From positions 1 to 64,000 of the forward strand of contig JAJDUT010000064.1 of the NCBI GenBank assembly GCA_022826515.1: a stretch of 64,000 nt of DNA, written 5' to 3'. This DNA comes from Candidatus Latescibacterota bacterium. Lineage in GTDB: Bacteria > Latescibacterota > UBA2968 > UBA8231. The stretch's first letter is position 1. The number at the start of each line of letters is the position of its first letter. The notes beneath the pieces were generated by a model, which saw nothing but the letters and a program-made list of their open reading frames with translations, searched no databases and had not been told where the DNA came from. A program made the position numbers and the translations under genes. This document shows positions 34,451-42,976 of this stretch, piece by piece.

Positions 34451-36978
34451 GACATACTCTGTGGCTCTGCCGACTCAGTGCATTGGCTCTGCTGCTGACT
34501 GGTACGATAGGATGGGCTCAGCAGCGGGGGCATCGGATCGGCAGCGCTGAGGTCCTCGTCAATACCCGGAATCACTGGCAGAACTGGGAGTTCCCCGCGG
34601 GAACCGTGGAGATTTCCGCCACAGGCACAGTACGGCCCCGTCAATTGCGACGAGGGACCAACGCGGTGGAGGATATAGTTGAATTTCTACGGCGGCATCC
34701 TCCGGGTAATTTAACCAAGAAAGACCCCGAACAAATCAGTCTGACTGATGCCATCCAAGCCGGCTCCAATCCAGAGGATGTGATCCACGTCCTAGATGGC
34801 GACCCGAGCACTTACTGGGAGCCCGATCCTCCTCGGAACCCAGACAATCTCGCTTCGGAGTGGTGGTTCACCGTCGATTTGGGGCGGCTCGTCTTTGCTA
34901 AGAAGATAGTAGTGCGATTCGCCCAAGAGGGAGATCCGTTTCTCTTGTTTGAACTGCTCGTAACCGACGGGCAGAAACGGGCTCAGTTTCCGCGCCCAAC
35001 CTTCAAGACCGTGCTTCGCACTCTGCAACCCAACAGGAGCGAAAGGCTCTTCGAGATTGATCTAACAGACAGCGAAGTAAAGGGTCAGGCCGTGCGCTTA
35101 TTTCAGGTGCTCGTCAGCGGCAGCAACCTAGACCGCAGCGAGGAACTTACTCAGGAAGAATACAATGCTCTGTCGGCCCCCGATCGAGGTGCGATCGAAT
35201 ACTACAAGCGTCTACCCGACGGAGGCAGCTTCAGAGTCGAGAAGGAGGTTTATGAACAACTGTCGGTGGAGCAGCAGGGGGGCGTTCGCCATTTCCAGCG
35301 CGAGCGACCCCGGCTAGCAGAAGTGGAAGTATGGAGCGAAGGAGATGAGATAGTCGGCGGCGCTATCGAACGAGGCGGTCGGCTATCGACCAGCCAGCCG
35401 GCTGCTGCAACCGGCAACTTCGTCGATGGCGACCCAAACAGCAAGTCGCGCCTGCCTTGGGGTGTTCCAGACCCGACCAGAATCGGCGAGGAGATGCAGT
35501 TGATGGTCGATCTGGGTTCGCATTTCTGGATCGATACACATCGAATGGTTTTCCAAGGGCAGTCTTTCGCCGAATATACAGCGGAGAGCTCAGACGGTTC
35601 CCTAGCGCCGGACGGCAGCCTGAAGTGGAACAAACTGCTGCAGCGCAAGCACGAGATCACCTATAAGAATTTTGAAGTCAATACCTTCTCGCAGGTAGCG
35701 GCGCGCTTTTTCAGACTGAGATGGTTTCTAGCGAGTCTGGAAGGAAGCGCCCAGCTAGCCGAGTTACAGCTCTACGGAGAAGGGTTCCAACCCAAGGTTT
35801 TCCTAGAGTCGGATCTGATCCGGCTGGGAGGCAGCCGCAATCTGCTCTCCATCGAGTGGCAGGCGGATACCCCCCCAGGTACGGATGTGCTGATTCAGAC
35901 GCGTAGTGGCAGTCAACTAGATGAAAAGCTGCACTATTTTCACAAAGACGGCACTGAGCTAGCTAAGGAAAAATACGAAGACCTGTTGTCACTTTTCAGA
36001 GGTGATATCATTGCCGAAGATGTACCGGGAAGCGACTGGAGCGACTGGAGCGAGCCGTACAGCGAGGCGACGGGCAGCCCGATTACTTCGCCTTCGCCGC
36101 GAGAATTCCTCAAAATACGGGCGACTCTGCTCTCAGAAAATCCCGAACTCCACGCCGCGCTCCAATCGATCCGTCTGCACTTCGTCGATCCCGTAGTCCG
36201 CAGACTAGTCGGCGAGATCGCGCCATTTCAAGTGGACTCGCTAGGAACGGAACAAATCTTTTCGCTCTACTTGGAGCCACAGTTCTCCGTCAGAGATTCC
36301 GGCTTCGACGAATTGCTCCTCGTAGCTCCATCCGATATGAACTTACAGTTCGTAAATTTGTACAGGAACGATGGGGAGTTGACCGTGGAAGGAGTCTCCG
36401 TTGTACCCACCCAAGCCGACAGTCTGCGTCTATCTTTTCCAAGGATAAGGCCGAATCAGGGCATTGACCTGCTGCGGCTCGACTTCAGAACCGCGCTCTT
36501 TGCTTCGGGCGCTGTGCTGCGTCCGGCCGTGCGCAACAGCGATCAAGGCGAGGACACTTGGCAGCGGGCAGATCCGGGTGATGTCCTAGCGGCAGTCCAA
36601 GGGAACACGACCACGATAGTGAGCACGCTCAAGATCAAAAAGCTGATCACTGGGATCGAGGTGCAGCCCCTCGTCTTCACCCCCAACGGCGACGGAATTA
36701 ACGACGAGGTGGTTTTCTCATTCCGGGTCACTCGTTTGAGCGCTTCTAGCCCGGTGGAAGTAACCGTTTACGATCTCAGCGGCCGGGCAGTGCGGCACCT
36801 AGCCGAACAACGCCCCTTGAGCACGGGAAGTTATGAGATCGGCTGGGACGGTAGAGACAGTAAGAACATGGTGGTACCCCCGGGAATCTACTTTGCTCGT
36901 CTGCAGATCGCTGCTAATACATTCGGCGCGGTCGTCGGGGACGAGATCGTCGTGCGCTCCGTAGGCGTAAGCTATTGA
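34447..36978 (+). CDS. Secreted discoidin-like protein with FlgD-type tail (843 aa), unit B
   Basis: Counterpart of the 858-aa protein of unit A. The signal peptide ends GWA-QQRGH, then NTRNHWQNWEFPAGT. A discoidin-like domain lies at about 100-220 (VLDGDPSTYWEPD, WWFTVDLG) and a second at about 310-450 (FVDGDPNSKS, ending AELQLYGEGF). Three DG..Y..L-type inserts occur (for example KRLPDGGSFRVEKEVYEQL and HKDGTELAKEKYEDLL), with DWSDWSEPY and a beta region. A FlgD-type Ig domain at about 740-843 has TPNGDGINDEV and ends SVGVSY. It comes earlier in unit B than its partner does in unit A. Exported binding protein inferred. Confidence 0.85.
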   Translation: MRHTLWLCRLSALALLLTGTIGWAQQRGHRIGSAEVLVNTRNHWQNWEFPAGTVEISATGTVRPRQLRRGTNAVEDIVEFLRRHPPGNLTKKDPEQISLTDAIQAGSNPEDVIHVLDGDPSTYWEPDPPRNPDNLASEWWFTVDLGRLVFAKKIVVRFAQEGDPFLLFELLVTDGQKRAQFPRPTFKTVLRTLQPNRSERLFEIDLTDSEVKGQAVRLFQVLVSGSNLDRSEELTQEEYNALSAPDRGAIEYYKRLPDGGSFRVEKEVYEQLSVEQQGGVRHFQRERPRLAEVEVWSEGDEIVGGAIERGGRLSTSQPAAATGNFVDGDPNSKSRLPWGVPDPTRIGEEMQLMVDLGSHFWIDTHRMVFQGQSFAEYTAESSDGSLAPDGSLKWNKLLQRKHEITYKNFEVNTFSQVAARFFRLRWFLASLEGSAQLAELQLYGEGFQPKVFLESDLIRLGGSRNLLSIEWQADTPPGTDVLIQTRSGSQLDEKLHYFHKDGTELAKEKYEDLLSLFRGDIIAEDVPGSDWSDWSEPYSEATGSPITSPSPREFLKIRATLLSENPELHAALQSIRLHFVDPVVRRLVGEIAPFQVDSLGTEQIFSLYLEPQFSVRDSGFDELLLVAPSDMNLQFVNLYRNDGELTVEGVSVVPTQADSLRLSFPRIRPNQGIDLLRLDFRTALFASGAVLRPAVRNSDQGEDTWQRADPGDVLAAVQGNTTTIVSTLKIKKLITGIEVQPLVFTPNGDGINDEVVFSFRVTRLSASSPVEVTVYDLSGRAVRHLAEQRPLSTGSYEIGWDGRDSKNMVVPPGIYFARLQIAANTFGAVVGDEIVVRSVGVSY

Positions 36979-37082
36979 TCTGCCTTGGGGGCCAAAACTG
37001 CGCTCTGACCAGCGCAATACTTTGCTACAAACTATTGCGGCGACTGATCCGGTTGCCGAGAAAAGGAGTAAGAAGTGCGGCC

Positions 37083-39035
37083 GTGACGAGAGAGTGTTTT
37101 TTCCCCAGTCTGTTGGTTGCCCTGCTGGTCTTGCTCAGTGCAGGCTATGGAGAGCGCCTTACAGCCCTCACTATATACCGAATCGGCGGCGAACACCTGC
37201 CTGCTTCCGAGGAGGAGATGCCGCACGAGTTCGTGCAGCTATCTTGGGAAGCGATAGAAGAAAATCTGCACGGCAAAGCGGAACTGGTGCAGGTGAGTCC
37301 CGATTCGGTTTCTCCACTGCGCCTTGATCCCAATCTCAATCTCACGCCGCTGATCGAGGAGCGCGGTGGCCAGATAGAGAACTTGAGTTTCCGAGGCTGG
37401 GAAAATCACGGCGATGAGGATGCCTTGATATTCGACCAGGATCCGAGCACCATCTACCTAGGGGACGGCCGCTTCGCCTCGTATTCGGCCACCGAAAAAA
37501 ATTTGCTTTTCGATTTTGGCGGTAGGGTGATCCTCCACAGGGTTCGCTTCTATCCGCGTGACCAGTTCCTAAGCGACCGATTTGTGCAGAAGTTCAAGAT
37601 CGGCATCAGCGACGGGGATTCACTCAAAGATGACACGCGAGAATTTAACGTACTCTTCCGCGTATGCCCCAGTTGTCCCACGCAGAGTGCCGGCGACTTC
37701 GACCTGATCCACGATATCCGCGAAAACACCGAAGCCGTCGTCGATCTGCAACTACCACAGATGCCCTCCCGCAAATTGGTCTTTCAGGCTTTCGAAAACA
37801 CCCGCAATGTCTGGGAGATCGCCGAGTTCGAGATCTACGGAATCGGCTATGCACCCTTCGCAAGCTATGTATCCAATATCATCGACTTGGGCGCTCCGGC
37901 CACTCTGGGAAGGATATCATGGTCCGGCCGCGTTGACCCAGAGGCCAGAATCGACCTAAAGTCGCGCAGCGGTGACGATAGCGAACCGAACGCGTACTGG
38001 CGCTTCACTGAGCGCGGCAGCGAGCGCACCCGCCTAGATGCCAGCGGCGCAGAACTGACCAGACAAGCCTACCAGAAACTATCGTTTAACGAAAAGGCAG
38101 GGACTACCCATGACGGTGAAAACTGGAGCTTCTGGTCAGCCCCATACGACTTCAAGGCCATGAATAGTTCTCTAGTGAGCTCCAAACCACAGCAATTTAT
38201 CCAGTTCCAGATCGACTTCACCTCTGCGGTGCAAGCTGGTGCCCGGCTGGATTACCTTCAGTTTGGGGTATCGGTACCGCCGGTGGCCAGTCAAGTTCTC
38301 GCTGAGATCACTCCGGTGGCAGTGCCTGCAGGTGAAGAATCCAATTTTACCTACAAACTACGTCCTCAAATTGCACCCAATGATCTGGGTTTTGACAGTA
38401 TCGAGATCGACGTGCCCGGAGTCCTTAAAGGTGTGGACGCGGTGCGCATCAGCGGCACCCCAGTGGAATTCGAGATAAGGCACCTAACAGACAACGGACT
38501 TGCCGTGCAGATCCCGAGGATCGATTTCGAGCGCACAGGTGAATTGATCGAATTAGATTTTCGGGCGGAGGTGTTCAAATTCAGTACTATCTTTGCGGGA
38601 CGGGTCTTCGACAGTACGCGACCACACGAGATGCATCAGGCAGTAGCACCTGGCGATGCGGACCCGCTAACTGACACCAATACCCTGAAGGTGGACCTGA
38701 GCCAGTTGCGACAGGAGACGATCTGGACGCTGCGGCTTTCTCCAGCGGCTTTTACCCCCAATGGAGACGGGATTAACGATGCGGTGCGGATCGTTTACGA
38801 CCTGCTAAATCTGACGAGCCCAGCGTCGGTAACGGTGGAACTATACGACCTGTCAGGTAGGAAGCTGGCAACGATACATAGGAGCGAGAACCCGAGCGGC
38901 CGCTTTTCGTTTATCTGGGATGGTCGCAACAGTCAAGGCGAAATCCTGCCCCTAGGCATTTACCTTCTTCGCATGGAGGTGGATGCGGACAAAGGCCGTG
39001 ACTCAGCGCAGCGCGTCATTTCCATCGCCTATTAA
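37083..39035 (+). CDS. Secreted LTIYRIGG-type discoidin/FlgD-tail protein (650 aa), unit B
   Basis: The frame is open from 36975, but the GTG at 37083 gives a proper signal peptide (MTRECFFPSLLVALLVLLSA) ending before LTIYRIGG, and an AAGGAG lies upstream at long spacing. Architecture is the same as the 634/637/641-aa proteins: a discoidin-like domain (IFDQDPSTIYLGDG, FDFGGRVILHRVRFYP, ending IAEFEIYGIGY), the insert SGAELTRQAYQKL, and a NWSFWSAPYDF segment. The FlgD-type tail has TPNGDGINDAV and ends VISIAY. A small extra CPSCP segment near residue 200 is not in the paralogues. Last gene of the unit B operon, followed by a terminator. Confidence 0.82.
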   Translation: MTRECFFPSLLVALLVLLSAGYGERLTALTIYRIGGEHLPASEEEMPHEFVQLSWEAIEENLHGKAELVQVSPDSVSPLRLDPNLNLTPLIEERGGQIENLSFRGWENHGDEDALIFDQDPSTIYLGDGRFASYSATEKNLLFDFGGRVILHRVRFYPRDQFLSDRFVQKFKIGISDGDSLKDDTREFNVLFRVCPSCPTQSAGDFDLIHDIRENTEAVVDLQLPQMPSRKLVFQAFENTRNVWEIAEFEIYGIGYAPFASYVSNIIDLGAPATLGRISWSGRVDPEARIDLKSRSGDDSEPNAYWRFTERGSERTRLDASGAELTRQAYQKLSFNEKAGTTHDGENWSFWSAPYDFKAMNSSLVSSKPQQFIQFQIDFTSAVQAGARLDYLQFGVSVPPVASQVLAEITPVAVPAGEESNFTYKLRPQIAPNDLGFDSIEIDVPGVLKGVDAVRISGTPVEFEIRHLTDNGLAVQIPRIDFERTGELIELDFRAEVFKFSTIFAGRVFDSTRPHEMHQAVAPGDADPLTDTNTLKVDLSQLRQETIWTLRLSPAAFTPNGDGINDAVRIVYDLLNLTSPASVTVELYDLSGRKLATIHRSENPSGRFSFIWDGRNSQGEILPLGIYLLRMEVDADKGRDSAQRVISIAY

Positions 39036-39116
39036 AAAAGGTCGCCTCAAATACGTCGGTGTTAGAGATGAGCTTATGGTGATGCGGCCTTCATCTCTAG
39101 GTTCACGCGCAAATAT

Positions 39117-39153
39117 AAAAAAGCTGTGCCCGGATGCCCGAGCACAGCTTTTT
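39117..39153. terminator. Bidirectional intrinsic terminator between converging genes
   Basis: AAGCTGTGC (39121-39129) pairs with GCACAGCTT (39142-39150). A run of As precedes the stem (39117-39120) and Ts follow it (39149-39153), so it can stop both the unit B operon and the converging CBM9-like gene. Confidence 0.85.
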
Positions 39154-39182
39154 AGGGATCGTAAAAGATACAGCGAGAAGGT

Positions 39183-40100
39183 TTATTCCATAAAATAGGA
39201 CTTGATGCTGCCCCAAGTATCGCTCTCGACCGCGGTTGGCAAACGTTCCTCATCAACCGGGAGCAGCACGAAGTCGGTAAACGAACTAGCATTTCCGAAT
39301 ACATCGTTCTGGCCACCCAATATAAAACGACCGAAGCGTTTGTCGTCCTGAGACGGACTTATATCGTTGTCGATCACTGCGATCCCAAGGCCGATAATTT
39401 CGAGCTCGACGAGGTCGTGTTGGACGCTCTGTTCGGGCCCCTGGAAGTTGAAGTCGTCCCATGCTACCGTGTACCACTCGGCTTTCAGAGTGGCCTGAGT
39501 ACCGTGGGAGCCGTCTAGGGTGAACGAATCGGCGCAGCAGGAATAAGGCTCTTCATCGTGCCAAGTCGACGAGCTCATCCAGAACCAGTTCCAACCTTCC
39601 GGCTCGATAGCTGGCCAGCGATAGTGATAGGTCTGCGCATGGGCACCGTCCAGCCGCATGAGCTCTTCCTCGGGTAGCCCGCGGTCTAGGGTGAAGTACC
39701 AGTCGCCAGAGTGATCGGCATCCACTCCTATCTCGATGCTGTCATCGTTGCCCGAATCGCCGAAACCGCCCCCATCGCGGTCCCATAAATCGTCAAAGCG
39801 GTCGATGACGTAGTAGAGGCGGTCGGTTTCGTCGTGCCAAGAGACAGCAACGCGGAACCACATGTCAGACACATCGATCTCCTTGGTGGTGCCCAAGTCG
39901 CCGCCGAAATCCTGCTCGTTGATCTCGATCCACAGTTCCTCGGGCAACACCTCCCATTCGGAGATATCGCCATCGAGGACGGGAAGGTGGGACGTGGGCC
40001 ACTGCCAAGCACCCAATATCTTATCTTCAGGGACATGGGCAGAAACCACATTGGCCAAGGCGATCAACCCCACCGCTACAATCGAAAGTCTTTTTATCAT
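39183..40100 (-). CDS. Secreted CBM9-like carbohydrate-binding protein (305 aa)
   Basis: Paralogue of the protein at 7063. Signal peptide MIKRLSIVAVGLIALANVVSA, then HVPEDKILGAWQWPTSHLP. VLDGDISEWEVLPEE and DDSIEIGVDADHSGDW are the CBM9/DOMON-like landmarks, and SSSTWHDEEP and SCCADSF are shared with the paralogue. The start is supported by a strong GGAGG site (about 40106-40110) and a good promoter. No catalytic domain, so glycan binding or capture on the surface or in the periplasm is inferred. It faces the unit B operon, and the two share a terminator. Confidence 0.78.
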   Translation of the reverse strand: MIKRLSIVAVGLIALANVVSAHVPEDKILGAWQWPTSHLPVLDGDISEWEVLPEELWIEINEQDFGGDLGTTKEIDVSDMWFRVAVSWHDETDRLYYVIDRFDDLWDRDGGGFGDSGNDDSIEIGVDADHSGDWYFTLDRGLPEEELMRLDGAHAQTYHYRWPAIEPEGWNWFWMSSSTWHDEEPYSCCADSFTLDGSHGTQATLKAEWYTVAWDDFNFQGPEQSVQHDLVELEIIGLGIAVIDNDISPSQDDKRFGRFILGGQNDVFGNASSFTDFVLLPVDEERLPTAVESDTWGSIKSYFME

Positions 40101-40127
40101 AATTCCCTCCTCAGTTTATGGGAATGC

Positions 40128-40156
40128 AAAATATAAATACCATACAATCAAGTCAA
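40128..40156 (-). promoter_or_regulatory. Promoter of the CBM9-like gene
   Basis: On the minus strand TTGACT (40151-40156) and TATTTT (40128-40133) are exactly 17 bases apart in an AT-rich stretch, 27 bases before the ATG. The -10 is imperfect, but spacing and setting are good. Confidence 0.55.
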
Positions 40157-40306
40157 GATATATTTAATTTTTTTAAAAAAATTTAGCGTTAATCAAAATC
40201 TGTCGGTTCGAGTAGTTGGCGATCCGAACGTCCCAGCCCGATTCAGCCAGTCCGAATAATTGACCCCAATAAAGGTCGTATATATCGCAATTAACTTTTC
40301 AGGATC

Positions 40307-42196
40307 TCAGGCGTAAAAAAAAGAGACGGCCAGAGAAGCCCCGCCAATGCCGACGCTTGCTCCTAGCAAGAGGCCTATGAAGAATGGTCGCGCCTGCCGA
40401 AAGAGACTCGCCCCGCCGTAACGCAGAATTGCGGCCTTGAGGAGCCAAACCAGAAAGATACTGAACCAGTCGAAGCGGATATTCTGAGTCATGCCCAAGA
40501 CTAGTCCCGCAGGGTGCAGAGGCCAACCGGCGATATGATGGTTGGCAAAGGTGAGCAAGGCGGCTAGCGCAGCTCCCACACCCATAAAGAAGGCCGTCTG
40601 GAGTTGCGGAGGGTGGGGATTGTTCATGGTGTTGGCGACCCAACCCCAGTGGAAGTCGGGCGACATGACAAAGTACCAGATCCAGCCGTGGATGAGGCCG
40701 TGTCGGTAGCCCAGCCAGATATAACAGCCCAAGGCCGTCACCAGACTGACGATGAGCGCGGCCGTCATAAAGAGGAAGAGTTGGCGGCTCGTGATCTTTT
40801 GCTTTGCCTCTTCGCAGACCTTAAAAGCATGGGCTAGGGTGGCCATGAAGAAGAGTTGGAGGTCGGAGGCCCAGACAAAATTTACTCCCATGGCCGTCAG
40901 GTCGCGGTCGGAGAGATGTCCAGTGCCCAAGATATTGGTCAGGATGGGCGGCAGTGAATAGGGAGCCCGCATGCGACCGAGGCCAGTCTGAGCTACCAAC
41001 CGCGCCATGCCGAAAAAGACGAGCAGAGCTACCAAGAGGAAGCCTAGGCTCCACAGGAGGGAAAGCCCAGTGGCATAGAGGAAGCCGGCCATGTACAGCA
41101 GGCCGACCAAGCCGACGAGGGCGACACAGCGGGGCGAGAGCAGGTAGGGTTCCTGGACGCCGCCGCCCACGATCAGGCGCCACTGCTGGCGCAGGTAATC
41201 TCGACTGACCCACAGGGAAGAGAGGACTAAGAAAAACAGGGCACCAATCTGCTGGTGGGTCATAAGCACCGAGCCGGATGGCAGAGGGCCGGCTGGCAAT
41301 GGACTTGCAATCCCGGCCCATACCAGCAGGCTGTCCTCCAAGTTCATCAGTACATGGCAGCCCCAAACGCCTAACAACACATTCAGATTTACCAGATACC
41401 CAAGCCCTATGATCAGCGGATTGACCTCAATGCGGTAACTGAGGCCCAAACTGCGGGACACTAGTACGTTGGCAATGGGAATTTCAAAACCGTCTAAAAC
41501 CTGAAAGTCGAAAAGACGGTCGAGCACATCTATGGTGGGTATGGACCAAGCGATCAGGAAACCGACCCACAGCAGTTTACTTCTGAAGATACTCTCCGCC
41601 GGATCGTCCAAACTCTCCACCATGCTGGTCGGCAAAATGGTCATCGGATAAACCAAGCGCTCTCGGCGGGACCACTGATGATGCATTAAGGTGATAAAGG
41701 ATACGCTGACCAGATAGAAGGCCAACATGAATGTTCCCCATAGGAACAGAGGCTTGATCCATAGGCCCCACGGAATAGGCTGATCCGCGGGGATGCCCTG
41801 AAATAGGCCCGTGATGGCTTGGAGGTCTCGTGGCACAACCCATTCGGGTATGTGGTCCCATATGAGATACTTCCAATTGTTCTCAGGTGTGGCGTAGTAG
41901 AACACCCCGGCGAGCAGAGGAATGACATAACCACCAAAACCCATAGTGGGAATGACCGTGGCGACCATGAGCGCGGCATAAATAAGAGCTAGATGGGCTG
42001 CGGAGAGGCGTAGGAGAGGATGCAACAGGCGTAGTGCCAAGCCAACGACGGTAGTCCAGAAAACGATGAAGATGACACCTATGGTAGTGAAGTGGTCGGC
42101 GAATCCCGAATACGTATCCAGTAGTACATAGCTGCGGACACCGACGAAATTCAGGAAGGCGCACAGGCAAAGAGTGATTACCAGAATCAGCACCAT
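40307..42196 (-). CDS. DUF6785/DUF6784-like polytopic membrane protein (629 aa)
   Basis: About a dozen or more membrane segments spread along the whole length. Motifs shared with the C-terminal third of the 2090-aa protein include HLALIYAALMVATVIPT, FYYATPENNW, HHQWSRRERLVYPM, GYLVNLNVLLGVW and HIAGWPLHPAGLV. The family looks like DUF6785/6784, large transporter-like membrane proteins common in Poribacteria/Latescibacterota-type genomes; the family assignment is from memory. The pattern of long hydrophobic helices and the conserved YATPENNW loop suggest transport, substrate unknown. It is the third gene of an operon after the FGE-like and 251-aa genes. A 110-base AT-rich gap downstream holds no gene I can see. 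Confidence 0.75.
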   Translation of the reverse strand: MVLILVITLCLCAFLNFVGVRSYVLLDTYSGFADHFTTIGVIFIVFWTTVVGLALRLLHPLLRLSAAHLALIYAALMVATVIPTMGFGGYVIPLLAGVFYYATPENNWKYLIWDHIPEWVVPRDLQAITGLFQGIPADQPIPWGLWIKPLFLWGTFMLAFYLVSVSFITLMHHQWSRRERLVYPMTILPTSMVESLDDPAESIFRSKLLWVGFLIAWSIPTIDVLDRLFDFQVLDGFEIPIANVLVSRSLGLSYRIEVNPLIIGLGYLVNLNVLLGVWGCHVLMNLEDSLLVWAGIASPLPAGPLPSGSVLMTHQQIGALFFLVLSSLWVSRDYLRQQWRLIVGGGVQEPYLLSPRCVALVGLVGLLYMAGFLYATGLSLLWSLGFLLVALLVFFGMARLVAQTGLGRMRAPYSLPPILTNILGTGHLSDRDLTAMGVNFVWASDLQLFFMATLAHAFKVCEEAKQKITSRQLFLFMTAALIVSLVTALGCYIWLGYRHGLIHGWIWYFVMSPDFHWGWVANTMNNPHPPQLQTAFFMGVGAALAALLTFANHHIAGWPLHPAGLVLGMTQNIRFDWFSIFLVWLLKAAILRYGGASLFRQARPFFIGLLLGASVGIGGASLAVSFFYA

Positions 42197-42219
42197 AGCT
42201 GTGATCGGGGCGTCTGCTC

Positions 42220-42975
42220 CTATTTCATGCGCTCATGCCATACGGCCAGATCGCCTTCGACAAAATAAAGCCGCGTGATGGCTTGGCCGGTCGCTCCAGG
42301 CGCGAGAGGCCCAAAACTCGGAGCGCTATGTATGCAGGAGTATTCCATGTTCTGGAATAGGAAGAGAGCTGGTTTCGACGCGGTGGCTATAAAGCGGCGA
42401 CCGTCCACCGACTGGATGGCCATCCACCCCTCTAGGACCACATCTTCGAGCGTTGCCGCAAAATTGGCTACAAAGGGGATCTTTTTTCCAAGAGGAGCAC
42501 CCTCGACGCTGTAGAGCTGGATGGTGGGCCGGGGACCAAACTGACGCGGCAGCGCCATCAGACGTTTCATCTGGCCCTGCTGGCCGACCCAATGGCGCAG
42601 GCAGTCGTGGTCCCAAACGGCTTCGGCATTATTTGGGTTAAAACAGTTGAAGGCCAAGGTGGTCTCCCAGTCCCTAGTGGTTTCGTTGGTCAGGCTCAGA
42701 TGCGCTTCAACCATCTCCTCTCCCGGGGTAAGAGTGACGGTGTAGGAAAGTTCCCCCGGACGCCTACCGACACAATGCAGCACACCTCCATCGCGTTCTT
42801 CCCAGTTGATCTCCACTTCGTCGCCAAACCAAGTTGCAGCGGCGGCATCGCCAATCGCTTCGGGAAAGCAGGCACCAAACGTAGCTTCTGGAAAAGCCGG
42901 AACATTGGATAGAGAAAAACTCATCGAGCTTGACCCTCCTGTCCCCGAGAGGGGTTCGATCCTGATTGGTGCCAT
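42220..42975 (-). CDS. Protein of unknown function between FGE-like and membrane genes (251 aa)
   Basis: No signal peptide or membrane segment. The sequence is rich in beta-strand-like runs and aromatic residues (WFGDEVEINWEE, VEAHLSLTNETTRDWETTLAF, FLFQNMEYSCIHSAPSFG). The strand pattern, an NETTRDW turn and the TLTP segment resemble sugar-processing or carbohydrate-binding beta-sandwich proteins, but I recognise no specific family. It starts one base after the stop of the FGE-like gene, so the two are coupled, and it is followed 23 bases later by the membrane protein. A substrate-handling role with the transporter is only a guess. Confidence 0.6.
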   Translation of the reverse strand: MAPIRIEPLSGTGGSSSMSFSLSNVPAFPEATFGACFPEAIGDAAAATWFGDEVEINWEERDGGVLHCVGRRPGELSYTVTLTPGEEMVEAHLSLTNETTRDWETTLAFNCFNPNNAEAVWDHDCLRHWVGQQGQMKRLMALPRQFGPRPTIQLYSVEGAPLGKKIPFVANFAATLEDVVLEGWMAIQSVDGRRFIATASKPALFLFQNMEYSCIHSAPSFGPLAPGATGQAITRLYFVEGDLAVWHERMK

Positions 42976-42976
42976 C

